A stretch of 64,000 nucleotides of DNA from assembly GCF_964355755.1 (NCBI RefSeq), contig NC_092674.1, positions 5,833,001 to 5,897,000 of the forward strand, in the 5' to 3' direction. Of this stretch, positions 1 through 15,300 are shown piece after piece. The translations under genes and the position numbers were made by a program. The stretch is from Antedon mediterranea. Taxonomy: Eukaryota; Echinodermata; Crinoidea; Comatulida; Antedonidae. Within the stretch, counting starts at the first letter, position 1. Every line of letters starts with the position of its first letter. The notes below the pieces were generated by a model. That model searched no databases, was not told the origin of the DNA, and saw only the letters and a program-made list of their open reading frames with translations.

Positions 1-320
1 CTTTTCTTGTGCAGTCAGTGCCACTTCATTTTCATTCTTGATAGGTCTGGTAAGAAGGTCTTTTGGAATCTGTTTTGGAATACAAGAGAAGATGCTTATA
101 AACCTTTACGTTTGGAGAGTGTAAGCAGTGGCTATGAGAGCTCACTGGCTAAACCCAGAGGCCCTTGAAAAAGTCTAAAAATACCAGAAGCCTCCAGCAT
201 TGGATGGTCACTTAGGACCTGGATGTAAGAGTTCTGTCAGAAAATCTTACTTTTTCTATAGGCGCCGAAGTAATGAAATGTATTCAATCAAATAAAGGTG
301 AATATTATTTGTGATCTTAC
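1..320. other. DYNC2H1 intron, left window edge
   Basis: This lies downstream of the donor of exon 321-463. No stretch matching the next expected DYNC2H1 exon (start of the stalk) is visible. On the minus strand positions about 1-105 are open in one frame, but I recognise no family. Confidence 0.5.
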
Positions 321-3300
321 CTTTTCCATGCTCTTTCGACTCCATCCCTCCATCCACTGAACAGAGCAGCGCTTGTACAGAGCAGGGTTACTCTTACAGT
401 TAACAGCAAAGAGAGGGTTAGCACAGTCCATGATCAACACAATGTGGAGGTTGATTTGAATTCCTTGAAAAACAAAATAGTACGGCAATGTCATGAAAGT
501 TATTATTAACCATAAGAGATAGGAGTTACAGTAGAGAACCATAGAAAGCAAAGAAACCACTGAAACTATGGTACAAAGTAATGTAGCAGTAAGTACATAT
601 ATCTTTGTTATTTTGACTTACTAGAGGCATAGTAATTGGAAAGAGCTCCTCTGAAGCCTTCTTCCGATGCTCTGTCTCTGATGGGTGCCAATAGAGGCTC
701 AAGCTCTTCTGGTGTGTACAGTCCTGGTACTTCTCCTGATGACAGCAAGCTGTTTATCATCTCCAGGAACTGGGCATGCACAAACTGATGGTCTTCCATC
801 AATAGGACCACCTGCTCACCTTCAATACCTGTTAACTGCATCACCTGTTGAAATAATAATTGATTGATGGCAATATTTGATAATATATATATTAACTAAA
901 AATTAACTTGTTATGACTATTTTTATATGTAATTATATCTATCTATCTAGCAATCTATCAGTCTCTCTGTCTGTCTATCTCTTATTCAGACACCAGATAT
1001 GTTGTACAAAATTATCAAGAATATATAACTTAATCGTTCATAGGAAACTTATGATATACTGATGGCTCTAATGCCCAGCAATAGAGTGAACCACTATTTG
1101 CCAATTCACCTATTCTGATCTCAGAATGCAGTGTACAGTAGTTGCTATATAACTTGTGTTATAAGTTGTATAAGTGCTAGTGCTTTACAGTCGATCGTAC
1201 ATCATTATGCTTTTTGATTTCAACATCTTTATTTATCACACTTACATTCTTTAGATCATTCTTAAATTGCTTCATTCCATAGTTTCTAGACATTTTAGGT
1301 GTATACAGCTGAGCTCTATGCATAAAAGAGACCAAATTAGCTGCAGTTCTTCTGCCCACACCACTACGACCTGCTAGGAGCAGTGATCCTCCAGGCTGGG
1401 TTAGAACTCTGTCAACCCGAGCAATGTGATCAAGTACCTCTCGGAAAATAATCAGGTCAAGTTCACGAGTCTCACGGCCTAATGAAAATGAAGAAAATAA
1501 AGATTCATCAATGAGACTGTACGATAAGATGAAAACTTGTACATTTTTTAAACAAAATCATTATCGATTTTAACAGATATACTTTACAGTGAATGGTGGA
1601 CAGTTCCATTATTTTTAGATGTTTCTGATTAGTAAAAGTCTATATAATCAATAAAGTAATAGTAAATCAAATCTTACCATAATCAAGGACACCTTTTTCA
1701 ATAACTTCTTTCAAATCTTTTGAGGTGAGTTTACCTAGAGCTTTGCCGTTAGGTGGTAAGGGAGCACCAGCACTGCTACCTGCTTCAGCCCTCGCTCCCC
1801 ACGTCACAAAGTAATTATCTACAATAAAGTTATAGTGACAGATATAAATGAAGATACTGGTACTGGTACTGGTTCAAATAACCGTCTCACAGAGACATCT
1901 GGTAGCCATTGACTTGAAGTTGGCATTTGGATAGTAGAACACAGTACAAGTAATATTTATGTTATGTAACTGTAGGTAGACCTTAAAACTTTAATTTACA
2001 CAAATATGAAACAAGAGATCAGTTTTATGTTTACTTCAGATGGTTGGAAACTATTAAACCTTTTGATAGTTTAATTATCAGACCAAAATATCTATATTTA
2101 AAACAATTTTTTAAGTGGTTCAATCTTGACCATTAACTGACCATTGAGGGTGTCAAGAACATGTCCAGCATTCCAGTCAGCTTGTAGAACACCCATCAAG
2201 ATACTGTCAAAAGCTGCCATGCCCTTCTCACCAACAAGTCTATCACGGAACAGTCTTCTTGCCTCGTAGGCCCATACCTCAAGGACATAGTCACTGGTAC
2301 CCTCTGAAGTTGAGGCATTAAGGTCATATCGTAGCAGAGCTAGCACCCATTGGGTGACATCACGAGGTGTGAATAAGTAGTGACTGTAATCATCAACTGT
2401 GAATCGTGAACGCACCTAAATATACAACACAATAAAATCAATTTATGTGTAAATAAACAAAAAAATATTCAAAATAAGTAAGACAAAGACATTGAAGAGT
2501 CAATGAGGATACATGAAGTCAGGTCGCAGAAACTAATATTGTATATGAGCCATAGAACACCACTGCCTATGCTGAAACCAACCTGTTCATAAACTTGAAT
2601 CATAGAGCCAGCCAGTTGATGTATTCTTGAAGCTGAGCCCCAGACCACATGCCTCTCTAGGGTCTGGTGTAGCACAGGCCTTAAGTATGCACTGTAGATA
2701 GACTGCAACTGGTCTTGGTCGGCATAACTGAAAGGAAGTGATTATGCAAAATAAATTGAAAATAACTAAAATAATACTTTATTCCTTTCAATACAATGAC
2801 ATCTAATATTGAATGTACTGCAAAACAATGATTACCAGAATTAATTTAATTTACCCTATACAACAGATGCGTACGATAGATGTGAATCTTGATGTAAGTT
2901 GGTGGCGCCCTACTGTGTGTCCTGCATTCATACTGGCAACAATTTGCACTCCTTCAAGACCGACCCATTCCAAATTAGTGTCATAGAATCCCTTATAGGT
3001 CAACACCTGTTGTAGGAAGGCAGTCAGTTGGCTTGTTCCCCACTTGTCAGGCTTAGGCAAGTTGAGATCCTTGAGATACAGTACAAGGGTCTCACAGTCC
3101 TTAGGTCTGTACACTCGGCCTGTGTTTGTACTGATTACCATACACATCTGCTGAAGCTTCTGGAGGATGTGAGTGGGTGAGGTCTGGGCGCTACAGTGAA
3201 CTGTGGAAATCTGTACTGAGCGCAGTTGTGAGAAGCAATGTTTTAAGACCATTCTAAAGAAGGAAACAAATGAAAGTATTTTTCATTACTTTAAATGACT

Positions 3301-6300
3301 CTAGTCATTGGTATGGAAATACTGTAGTTCTTTCAAATAATGCATTTGTCAGTGTGGAAATTAAGCTTTGTTTGAAGAAGTTTTGTTTGTTATGAGTCAT
3401 CCTCATAAGACAAGCCATCTAGTTTGTGGCCCTATCAACAGTTTGTTTATTTTCTTGTTCTGATTAATCACTTTATGTTTAAATTATCTTAAAGTGTTGA
3501 TGAATAAATGTATATATATATAAAAATGGATTATTACTTTAAATAATTTTGCCTGTAAAAGCTTCTGGATACAACTTACCCTTTGCCGCAACCATCAGGA
3601 CCAACAAGAATAAATGGTTGTCGGTTCTCTGGTTTTAACCATGGTGCCAGATAATCAAAGCAACGTTGTACTCCCGGTGTACCGATGACTGGTAACGACT
3701 CCATAGATGAAAAATCATCAGCATTTAGGTCTTCAGAAAGCTGTAGCAAAAGCAGAGAATTTTAATTATTTTAACATGATAATTATTAAAATAAATATAC
3801 AAATAAAGTGAATTGTATGTTGCATCCTCAATATTTTAATGAAGCCAAGATAACAAATATTAAAGCACAGTGTATAGAATTAAATATTGAATACAATTTA
3901 ATATCAATATACCTGTGTCTCATATGTCATCAAACTTCCAGTGCGTTCATCATAGTAAGTATCAAGTGGTCTTCTGGGGTCAGGGGGCATCTCTCGTGTC
4001 CAATTGAAAACCTACACAAATTTTAGATCATCATAACACAACATATGTATATCAAGCAAAGACAAAAAAAAAAAAAAATGATTTCTTGTGCAATACCTAA
4101 TGTTATAACTTTTTAAAGTTTATTGTCTGTTTTTGCCATCTGTATTGTTATTACTTGTTTTAGCATCAGGAAAAAGAATTTTACTTTTGTATTTCCAAAA
4201 GTGACAATATATATGTATCTTCAAAAGTACTTTTTAAATTATTGAATTATATGATTGATCAAAGCCATGTATTTAGCTAGTAAAAAGGATGTAATATAGA
4301 ACTCACTTCTTTGGCAAAGTCTATACGTGTAGATTCACTCAAGTTACTTCCGAGACCTCTAATCAGAGCCACAGCGAACTGCGACTTACAAGTTGCACCA
4401 AACAGATGCGACAGACCATTCCACACCACTCCTAACTTGCTGGTTTCCACTACAAAGTCATTCTTTGAGAGGACCCACTGCAGACCCCGGTAGAAGTGGT
4501 CCTCTATCCATCCCTCTAGTTGGTTCCTTGTTTCTTCAGGATTCTTCTTTATCCAAGACTTCACCAGTTTCTTTTCATCAACATCTTCGTCACTAAAACA
4601 GATTAATTATTGCATTGATATATTAAGCTCTGTCTACACTATCAAACCTTATGTGATGTGCCCACATATATAGACATGATGATGTGTTATCACTACCATA
4701 TTTAAGGGCAAATTTTTTGTTAAAACAAGTTTGATAGTGTAGACAGAGCTATAGGCATATAGGATTAAAAATAGCAAATACACAATGTATTGTACATAAA
4801 GCAACTAAAAGGAAAAGAGTGGAGTTATTGAAATAACAACCACAACAGAGATTTGAACCCATACCTCTAGGATTAAAAGGTAAATACCATCAAGTTTCAT
4901 CATCACCATGGCTTACCTTAAAAATATCATACCCATCCTGGATATTGTAGCTGGCGATGCACAGCTAAGATCATGTGTTTCAAATAAGAAATTGACATTG
5001 GGACCGAATTGGATACGTTCTCCTGACGGCATGGTCAACAGTCGATTGTCATCCAGTACTGAGTTCAATGACTCAATCCATTCTGGGTCAATGTCACCAT
5101 CACAAATGATCCATGACTGAACCTCTGCAGAATGAATTTAGTTTAGTAATTTTTTCTTCAAATTTTTTTAGGTATTCTCTGGAGTATGTTTGAATATTTC
5201 TCAGTTTTACCAGGAGAGATACAATGTCACTTACCTTGAGGCTCTCTGACAACCTGTCTGGCACTGCTGGTCAGTACTCCATCTGACCATTCTCTTGTGT
5301 CCATATCAATATGTCCAAGTAGCTAAAGATCAAGACAATTAATTCAGATTATTGCTGCTTTTATTACAACCAATTAAACCAGATAAATTTTAGTTTCTAT
5401 GTTGATATTTGTTAGAATCTTTTACACATACCTGAGTTCTTGGCATGGCTTTGGGGTTCATTGTATGCTGTTTCACCTGTTGTCCAATCTTCCCAAGAGC
5501 TGCTCTTAGAGTTTGCCAAGTGGTGGATTTACCAGACCCACTAGGTCCAACAACCACTACACCTGTTCTCTGCCGCAGCTGCTCATACAACTCCATAGCC
5601 TTTTTGATCTAATAGAATATTTAAAGAGACAAATATATCGAATAACTTTACAGCTAAAAGCTTTTTCATTTATACTATGGAAAACTTTCTTCTTCTTTAG
5701 TAGGTGCTTCATTCCTAGTCATGTAGGTGTTAGTTATTACAATTGTAGGCCTACAGGCAACCTTTCTTCTTTCGACAAGACTTTATTTACAATAGGCATA
5801 TGAATTATAGTGAGAAGCTGCCAAGGTAGCAGGAAGGTAAAAGGAATCATTTATTTACTTGTGTATCCATAACAACAAGATGGTTCTCTGCACAGACTTC
5901 TTTAAGAGCATTTGAGAGTTTCTCAAACTCAATGTCTTTGAGTTCCACTCCAGGGAATACATCTCTCACCAGAGCATCAAATCGTTTGGCATCAGAAAAA
6001 GTCAACTTAGAAAGCGTGTTTACTCTTAGGGCTTGCACAACCAACTTGCTCTCTTCAATTTTGACAGGCTCTGTAGAATAACAAAGACAACTAAGTTCAC
6101 ACAAACCAACTGTGGTATTTAGTAGTAAGTACTTGCTTTCAATAGGTTAAACGGATATAGGACGTTGTTTACTGGTCAGAGATGCTTTATATGGTGTGCT
6201 CGGATTGTTAAACTTTTATTTCAAGAATTTGGCACCATGTTGGTACTACTGGTTGGTAGAATTTCATAATATATGCTTTTTCCTTTATTTCTGGTACAAG

Positions 6301-9300
6301 TTGTTTACACTTCAAATGTATGACTGTTATTAGACTTACCCCCTGATTCATTGGCATGTTGCCTTGAAGCCTGTAGTCTGTTACCACATCCTCGTAGTAC
6401 AGTCTTTAATGCTCTTAACCCCCAGTCATAATGCTGTTGAGGTGTCAAAAGTTCCCTAGTACATAGAAAGTTGTAAGTGTTTAAAGATTATGCATCTTAA
6501 AAATAATCAAAATGGAGAACTCTTTCATCGATTACTTTACTACTTTTATAGTAACACTCTGTTATCTTACTTGGAAAGATTAAATATTGCCACAAGTTTT
6601 CTACCAAGTTCTTTCCCTTCCTTGAAGCCCTCTGAAAACAAGATCACTTCTGCAATGAGCTCAATGTCAGGTTTTGACATGGCTACTGGTCGGAAGAGCT
6701 GCTTCAAGTTGTCAGGTAGCTTCTGTCGACCACCATAACCTTTTCCTGCAGGGTTCAAGGTGATGAAGATACCAGAGTTCGAATCGATCTCAATCTGAAA
6801 ATTTAAAAACACAAATCAACATGCATCATAAGCTTGGTTCTCACTAGGATGCAATGCAAGGACATAGAAATTAATAATCCATTACATTGTGATTGGTCAA
6901 TTAATACGTGCATTGGAGTCATAATGTGAACCAAGCTTTACAAATGCACTACAGACTAAATAAGTAATTCCATTTTCATCTGCAAAAGTCTGAGACTGCC
7001 ATCTTTAATAGCCCATAACAAAATATGTTAACAGACATTCTTGGATTTCACTTACAGTTCTATCAAGTAGTTCACAAGTTGGTTTTCTGCTCTTCATTGT
7101 TGCCTGTATCGTTTGAATCTGCATAGATACAGCTGATAACACAGCCTCTTCTAAACGGTTGAATTCGTCAAAACAACCCCATGCACCACACTTGACCAAT
7201 CCAATGAAAATCCTTCCCATTGATTTGACATCAATACCCTTGAAAAAAATTAAATAAATATGTATCTGAATTTATAAAGCAGACTGGCCGATTCTCGGTA
7301 CTGTATCTATCTGTATCATAGGAATATATGGTAATGCAACATCACATGTGTCACACATGTATCCAGTAGTAACCTAACCTTACATGACACAGGCATATAA
7401 ATGAGATGCTGTATTACCAAATATTTCTGATACTTAGATAGATAGTATGTGGAGAGACAGCACTGTGAATCGGGTATTAGCAGACAATCCACTGAATAAT
7501 TGCAAATGGAAAAAGAGTACTGTCAAAATGTTCTAATAAAGGATGAAATATAGAAAAAATTATGGATGCATCCCCTTAAACTTGGTTCCTACTTGGATGC
7601 AACACAATGATGTAAGCACAACACAAGCAAGGTGATTGGTGTAATTAGTTGTGTTGTGTTTACATCCTTGTGTTGTGTTTACATCCTTGTGTCCTATTGC
7701 AAACCAAGCTTTAACAGAGGTTCTACTTTAGTTCTATCTCCACATACCTCATCGCAGTTAAAGACGAGCACTTGGCGTCCAAACAGTCCTCCAAGCGCCT
7801 TCACAGATTCTGTTTTACCCGTTCCAGCAGGGCCATATGGATTACCTCCCATACCCATATACATACCCTGAGTGAGTGTCAGGTAGCACTTATCTGTCAG
7901 AGGGGTATGTACCAGTTTCGATGCATTACCTACAATTGAACAATTCATGTAAGATATGTATGATATAATAAAGGTTAAATATGTTGAAGTTAAAGATAGT
8001 TAGAAATAGTCATTTTGAAGCAAATCTCTAACTACTCTGACCCTCTTTCCCCAAGAATTAATAGAAGTTGATAAATTTAAACATTTTATAAAATGTTAGT
8101 ACGATAGTTAAAAAAGAAAATATTTAATACAAACTAATTGAGACAAACATTGAAAATAGCCTTTCCTAATATGTCTATCTGCCTTTCTCCATTAAACTTT
8201 TTTTTTATTTTTCTTTTTTTTTACGAAAACATTTGCATCCAGTGTAAGTGTATCGCCCATTCAATTTTTCAGATTTGATCCTCACCTTGGTATTCATATG
8301 TATATTCAAACTCTGCATCTACCATTCTCATTATAGCGATATCATCATTTCTGGTGTAGTATCGTAGTTGTTTCTGCCACAGCCACTCATCTGTGCTAGT
8401 GATATTGTTTTTCATCAATTTCTGTACAACTTCTATTCCATGAATTGTATCCAAAATTAATGCCTGTGGAAACAATGTTTTCTTTGCTTAACCTATTTTT
8501 TGTGTTTGTTCACATTTCATTTTTTTCCAAAAATCCATTGGTCATACAAATATACTTAAATGTTTTTATATCTGTTGAATAGAGTTTTTGTTCAATCTAT
8601 GCTATAATTGTATATTCACCTTTAATTTCAGTTCCAGGACATCTTTTTGTCCACCAATCTGGACATTGGCTTGAGTATATGCATCAAGTTGACCTTCAAC
8701 CTCACTTAGGAATTGCTGCAGACTGTTCCCCTTGATCGCTGCTTCGCATTGTTCTGTAAACTGGATTTGATCAGCAAGGCATAAAATCTATCACATACAG
8801 AAAAAAAAAAGTTAAACACCAGGGCTCGATTTATCTTTTTCATGTTGCTAGCCCACTGGGCTAGTTCACTGTAGATTTCACTAGCCCATACATTATTTTA
8901 CTAGCCCACTCTTAATATTATCGCACCGTGATAGCAGGGCCGCCATATAAATGAATTCAGGCATTTTGTACAATAGAGGGCGCACTAATCTAAACGCTCG
9001 AGAATTGCTAAACATTTACATAAATACTTGCATGAAAAATTACACAAAATTGTATTTCTTTATTGTTCACATTATAAAAATTAACTTTGCGTCGCGACGC
9101 ATAGTCTATTTTATGCTCACCATATTCACAGAATCGATTTATTGAGGTCTTTTTGTTGTTGGGCTTCAACCTAGCCAAGAAAACTAATTAGATTCTGTCT
9201 ACCTTTTAGCCTAGGCTAGGCCTAGAGAGCCTATTAATTATTATTTATAGTAGGGTAGCTAGGATAGACGTAGGCCTACCTAGCCTAGCTAGATCGCATT

Positions 9301-12300
9301 GGAGCACCTGGCCTACTCTACTCAACTGTTACCAAAATGGTAGTATCTAGCTAGGCCTAGCTGCTGAGCAGCCATCACGATGCCAAACGATGGCTTTTGA
9401 TTCTATCTAGGCCTACGCATATTATAAAATATGGCCTCCATGGCCTACCTACAGGGATAGAGCCAGCCACCCGGCCCTACAAAATATCCCTAGCTTTGAT
9501 CTGTGACAACCAGGCCTGACAAGACTAGACAAGTTATTTTTAACATTGACAAAATTCTACTACATTTGGCCAATCACAGTTCGTTATTTATGGTCATATT
9601 TTTGTGACACGTTTGACCTGATAATGAAGCTCCGCCTACTTCACAATAACCTGGGTGACAAAAACATAAATGGCCAATCATAATTCGGAAAATTTGCTTG
9701 ATTATGAGAGGCTCCGCCTACATCATCACTTGTTATGGCCACAGCAGCGCGCGAGTGGTATTTTTGCTGATGTTGCCAAGACATATGTCTTTTATGCTGG
9801 AGTTATTTTTATGAGGTCATTTCGTCCCAATTTCGAGTTCCCACAACCTACTAGCCATCCGGGCTTAAAGGAAGATACTTTAGGTAGCCCGGAGCTGTTT
9901 TTACTAGCCATTGTACGCCGGGCTAGCACTAAATCGAGCCCTGAACACTGAGCCTAATTGTACAAAGAGAATTAATAGGCAAGGTTAACACTATTTGACT
10001 TAACCTGTGAGTAGGTATTACGCTTAAACTTATTCCTGGTTAAATGCTCAAATATTATACTTTATTGGATGGGTTACAAGGAACTTGGAAATTGTCAATA
10101 AATGGAAGTACATTATCACAAAGGGCAAGTCAGCACTGGAGGAAGGTAGTGATCTGCAACACTATTCATAAGCAGATCCAAGAAAAACCCAGTCATCCCT
10201 TGATACACAAGAGATTTTAAAGAATCATATTTCAAAATCCTGGATTATGAAAAATTATTTATAAAACTATCTATTTTTGTTACCTGTGATGGATACTTAG
10301 ATGGATCAACTCCAGAGCTGCTATCATTCTTGTAAGCCTGTAAACATTCAAGAAGTAACTTCTGTAATGTGGCAGTCATTTCAACCGCCAACCTTCCAAG
10401 CCAAATCTAAGGAATACAAAAATATAGCAAACAGTAATAGTAATAAGCTCTGTCTACACTATCAAACTAGTTTGACAAAAAAGGGTGATGTTCCCAAATA
10501 TGGTAGTGATATGCCCAAACATGGTAGTGATATGACATCATCATGTCCATATATGGGCACATCACATTATTATTTTTCTAGAAAGAAATAGCAAACAACA
10601 AGCTTATGGAATATCACTGTCTGATGACATGTTTCAAAAAGAGAAGAGATTATGGAATTTGAAAGTCTGTTGAACAAGAAGACAATCAAAGCTGACAAGA
10701 TATCAAAGACAGGAGGGAAACGACCTGCAAGATCAGAAGTTGATAATAATGATGATGAAAAAGATATAAAATGTAAAATAATCTTACCTCAACCTCTGGT
10801 ATGATCTCAACCGGTTTCAGCAATGGTACAACTTCTCCTTCTAGTGATTTCATTGTCAAAATGTGTTTACATCCTTCATCAAAGTCTACACTATGGATTC
10901 CAGCAAAGAGTTTCTTCAGGTGAGACTGAATGACTGTGGGGTTTGTTGACTGACCCAATATCTCAAGAAGGTCGTCGTCTCCGATGAAGTAGAAACGCGG
11001 AAATACTGAACGTTTCTCCTGCAATTCAAATGATAGAAACCGTCACGAAGGTATTTACCATCAAATTTCGTATTTTTTTACCATTGGTTTGATATAAAGA
11101 ATTGTATACACAAGTAAAGTTGTTGTTTATGTCTATATAATGTCATGCTGTGGTGTCACCATATAAAGAGTACAGATACTATGTGTTCTAAATGGTCAAT
11201 GAGTTGCCTACCTCTAAGTATTCATTTAATGCCTTCTGACATCTCTGCAACTGATCCAGCTCGGTTACCAGGGTATTTCTCAAACCTGGTCGTGCCACAA
11301 ACGACAATAAACGGTTGTCACGGGTAACATCCATCATTATGCTCCTACAATAGTAAAAACCAGTAAATCTAATTTTTGCAATTATTAAAAATAAATTACA
11401 AAAAAGGCCTTGAACTAGAAGTGTACTCTGTCCCAGAGATCTGTAGTGACATATTATCTTGAATCCTGCTTTCGATGCTAAGTAGAATAAAGGTAAATTA
11501 TTGTCTGTAGTGTAACTAAGTGAAAAAAAATAAAAATTAAAATATGCTATAAATACCTGAAGTCTTCGTCAACCCTTCTGAACCTTCCTTGTTCCTTCGG
11601 CAATGCACCTCTGCCAAAGATCGGCACCAGATACACCCACTTACGCTGCACCTGATTCAGGTTGTGAAGATACTCATCCAGATCTGCCAACCTCTGCTCC
11701 CAAAGTGTTGCCTTATCCAGGAATCCCTTGTAGTATGGTGAGTCTTTAAGGGACTGTAATAGACTCTGGTTGTCCCCAACCTGATAAATGCATTGAATGA
11801 AGCTGTATGTTCAATATTATTACCTTGTTTCATGAGAAATACCGGCATAGCTTTCTCTTATGAAATAATATATACTACAGTAAGGTACTAATTTAATATC
11901 TATTTAATAGTAATCATAATTCTATACCTGTGTGACAAGGTCTTTCCAATCTTTGATGAGCTTGATGGTTGCATTTTGACTGTCAGAGTAGTCAGTCAGA
12001 TAAAAGACAGCTGCAGCACCCCAAAGTTCAAGTTCTCTCAACGCCTCACGAATTGACACCTCACCTTGGGCTCGATTGAACAGCTCCTACAAATGATTAT
12101 TATTACAATTATATAATTATAAAACAATTATCTGCTTTATGTATTACACTACACCCTGTGAAAGATTAAACAATGAAAAAAAAAATGAAAAAAAGTCTAA
12201 CCTTTAGTTCATTTCCATTGGCAACAATTTCATTGGATGCATTGAGAACATGTCCAAAGGTAAGTTTCTCAAGAGTGGTATCCCGAGGCATCTTTAACAT

Positions 12301-15300
12301 ACGGAACATCTCCAGCCAGTGGTCCTGGGAAAGTACTTCACCACGAACATACTTCAATAATGGTATCACATGCTGTAAGAAATCAAATCAATTATAATAC
12401 ATGTTGAAGGATAATACAAGATGATAAAGAATGCAGCAATGCAGAAAATATTGTGGGAGATTCACACTGTATTTCGTAAAAGAGGATTGCTTAAGCTCTC
12501 TCTACACTATCTAACTATTATGACAACAAAACTGTGATGTGTCCAAATATGGTAGTAATATACTCAAATATGGTAGTGATATGACGTCATCATGTCCATA
12601 TATGGGCACATCACATTTTTTTGTCACATAAAGTTTGATAGTGTAGACGTAGATGTCATCATATAGCAGAATTGACATCATCAAACACCATATAAACCAG
12701 GTACCTAACACAGTGTCGAAGCTCAGTTTAGTCAATGGCACCAGATGCCACTGCTCTTCTGTCCTACTTACCCTGTATTTCTCAATGTCTTTATTGAGTC
12801 TGACTGACATGAGGCTAACATCTCCTTCTGTATCTCCATCTCTGAGCCTCTCTGCCCATTGGCCTAAGAAGTCTTCAAAATGGTATGTTTTGGATCTGCC
12901 AAAAAATAATTATTCAAGTATATAATTTAACTCAGCATCGACTAAAACTTTACAATTCTGTAGTATATCACCTTTTAAATAACAATAATTCAAATTCATA
13001 TAATTTTTTACCAAAAAGGCTTACCTAAATGTCACCCAGTCTTCTTTGGCCAACTCATTAAGCCCAGTGCTAAACTCCTCATACAGACCCCACATCCCCT
13101 CATGTATTTTGATATCATCTTGAAGCTCATTGGCAAGTTCAAATTCAGGATTTGGAAGATCAAAATGCTTGCAGTCAAACCTGAAATATTAAATATTAAA
13201 ATCTAAATATGAAAAATGTTAATGATTGATTTGTATAAAGATTCGAATTAGTGTATTATTATTTCAAATAATATACCCCAATAATCTAATACAATATAAA
13301 TATATTATATCATAACTAAACCATACTAAAAAAAAATAACTAGGAAAAAAAACAAGAGAATGGATTTAGCATAACAATATAAACAATTCATATATATTAA
13401 TGTCAGATACTGATAAAAGTGGTCTTAAGAATCTTATTATCATCATCAGAATTATTATTATCATCATCATTATTATTCAATTATCAAATTGAAGAGAATT
13501 TTTTTTATTTCAGTAGTATTGAGTTTTCATTAAAATTTATATTACATAACTAAGTTATAATTGTCAACAATGAAGGCATTTCTGTTTCCAAACTATAATT
13601 ATAATGTCAACTGCATTAGGATACGATGTATCATATCATGTAACATATAATTATGTATATAACTAAATTACTAAAATAATAACAAGTTTCTTACCAACCA
13701 ATTAAAATTCACTTTATTTAAATACTAGAAAGACTAATAATATTAAAAACCGTTAATAAACCATCATCATTGAAGACATCCATAAGAACAGAATGACTGG
13801 TCACTGTATGTCAGAGCAAGAAAGTTTGGAAGCACTTAAACCATAAGAGTAATAAACCTCTCATAAAAAAAGGAACCAGAAAGAATGAGTTTGGAAGATT
13901 AAATCTCTCTTAAAACAAGGAAGGAACTATTTTGGAAGAATTTAAATTAGAAGATTAAATCTCTCTTGAAACAGCAGAAGAACCTGAAGGAACTACAGGT
14001 AGTTTGCGGGAACTTTAATAAAAAAATTAAATCTCTCTTAAAACAGCAGAAGAACCTGAAGGAACTACAGGTAGTTTGCGGGAACTTTAATAAAAAAATT
14101 AAATCTCTCTTGAAACAGCAGAAGAACCTGAAGGAACTACAGGTAGTTTGCGGGAACTTTAATAAAAAAATTAAATCTCTCTTAAAACAGCAGAAGAACC
14201 TGAAGGAATTAGTTTGGAAGAACTTAAATCAGAAAATTAAGTCTCTCTTAAAACAGCAAACGAATCTGAAGAAACTAGTTTGGAAGAACTTAAACCAGAA
14301 GAATAAATATCTCTTAAAACAGCAAACAATCTAAAGGAACTGGTTTGGAAGAACTTAAATCTAGATTAAATCTCTCTTAAAACAGCAAACAAAACTGAAG
14401 GAACTAGTTTAGAAGAACTTAAATCAAGATTAAACCTCTCTTAAAACAGCAGAAGAATCTGAAAGAACTAGTTTGGTAGAACCTAAACCAAAAGAATAAA
14501 TCTCTCTTAAAACAGCAAACAAATCTGAAGGAACTAGTTTGGAAAACTGAAATCAAGATTTAACCTCTTTTAAAACAACAGAAGAATCTGAAGGAACTAG
14601 TTACCAACTTAACTTAAATCAGAAGATTAAATCTCTCTTAAAACAGCAAAAGACCCAAAGGAACTAGTTTGAAAGAACTTAATTCAAGATTTAACCTCTT
14701 TTAAAACAGCAGAAGAACCTGAAGGAACTGACTGGCTAGAAAGAACTAGTTTGAACGAACTTAACTTAAATCAGAAGATTAAATCTCTCTTAAAAAAGCA
14801 AAAGAACCCAAAGGAACTAGTTTGGAAGCAGATTGAAATTATTGGAACTAACAGTTCACAAAAGTGCATTTTAGCATCCTACTTTCATATTGTGACAAGA
14901 ACTTAAAAGGCACCAAACAAAATGAACAGCACAGACGGAGACAGATTAATTGAAAATAATAATAAATCCATGACATTACTTGTCATTGTATTACTGTTAT
15001 CAATTATATCAATAATTACTAATATAATAGTAATAATTACATTTGTTTTAACTAAAAAATTATGGAAGAAACAAAATGTGTTTATAGTATCTCTTGCATT
15101 GTCTGATATAGTTACAAGTGCTATCATAACTGTCAGTGTTATTGCAGATTTTAATAGAACACATGGTGTAGGCTTTCATTATTCTAAAATATCTAACTTT
15201 GATACATTTACTTTACTTTATGCTACAACAACCACTTCTATCCTTACATTTACTGCCATCGCAGTAGATCGTTACATAGCCCTTGTTTGGGCACCGTTTA

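Noticed and set aside
1-105. Open minus-strand stretch at the left edge as the next DYNC2H1 exon
   Set aside because: It does not resemble the expected stalk-leading sequence, has no convincing acceptor and is cut by the window edge.
9670-9951. 93-codon frame in the CAGGG element 1
   Set aside because: It runs across the element's right end and target duplication, so it cannot be an ancestral transposon gene.
13966-14334. 122-codon frame of 24-residue repeats
   Set aside because: It is the translation of a 72-bp minisatellite whose later units are not multiples of three. No homology and no signal of coding constraint.
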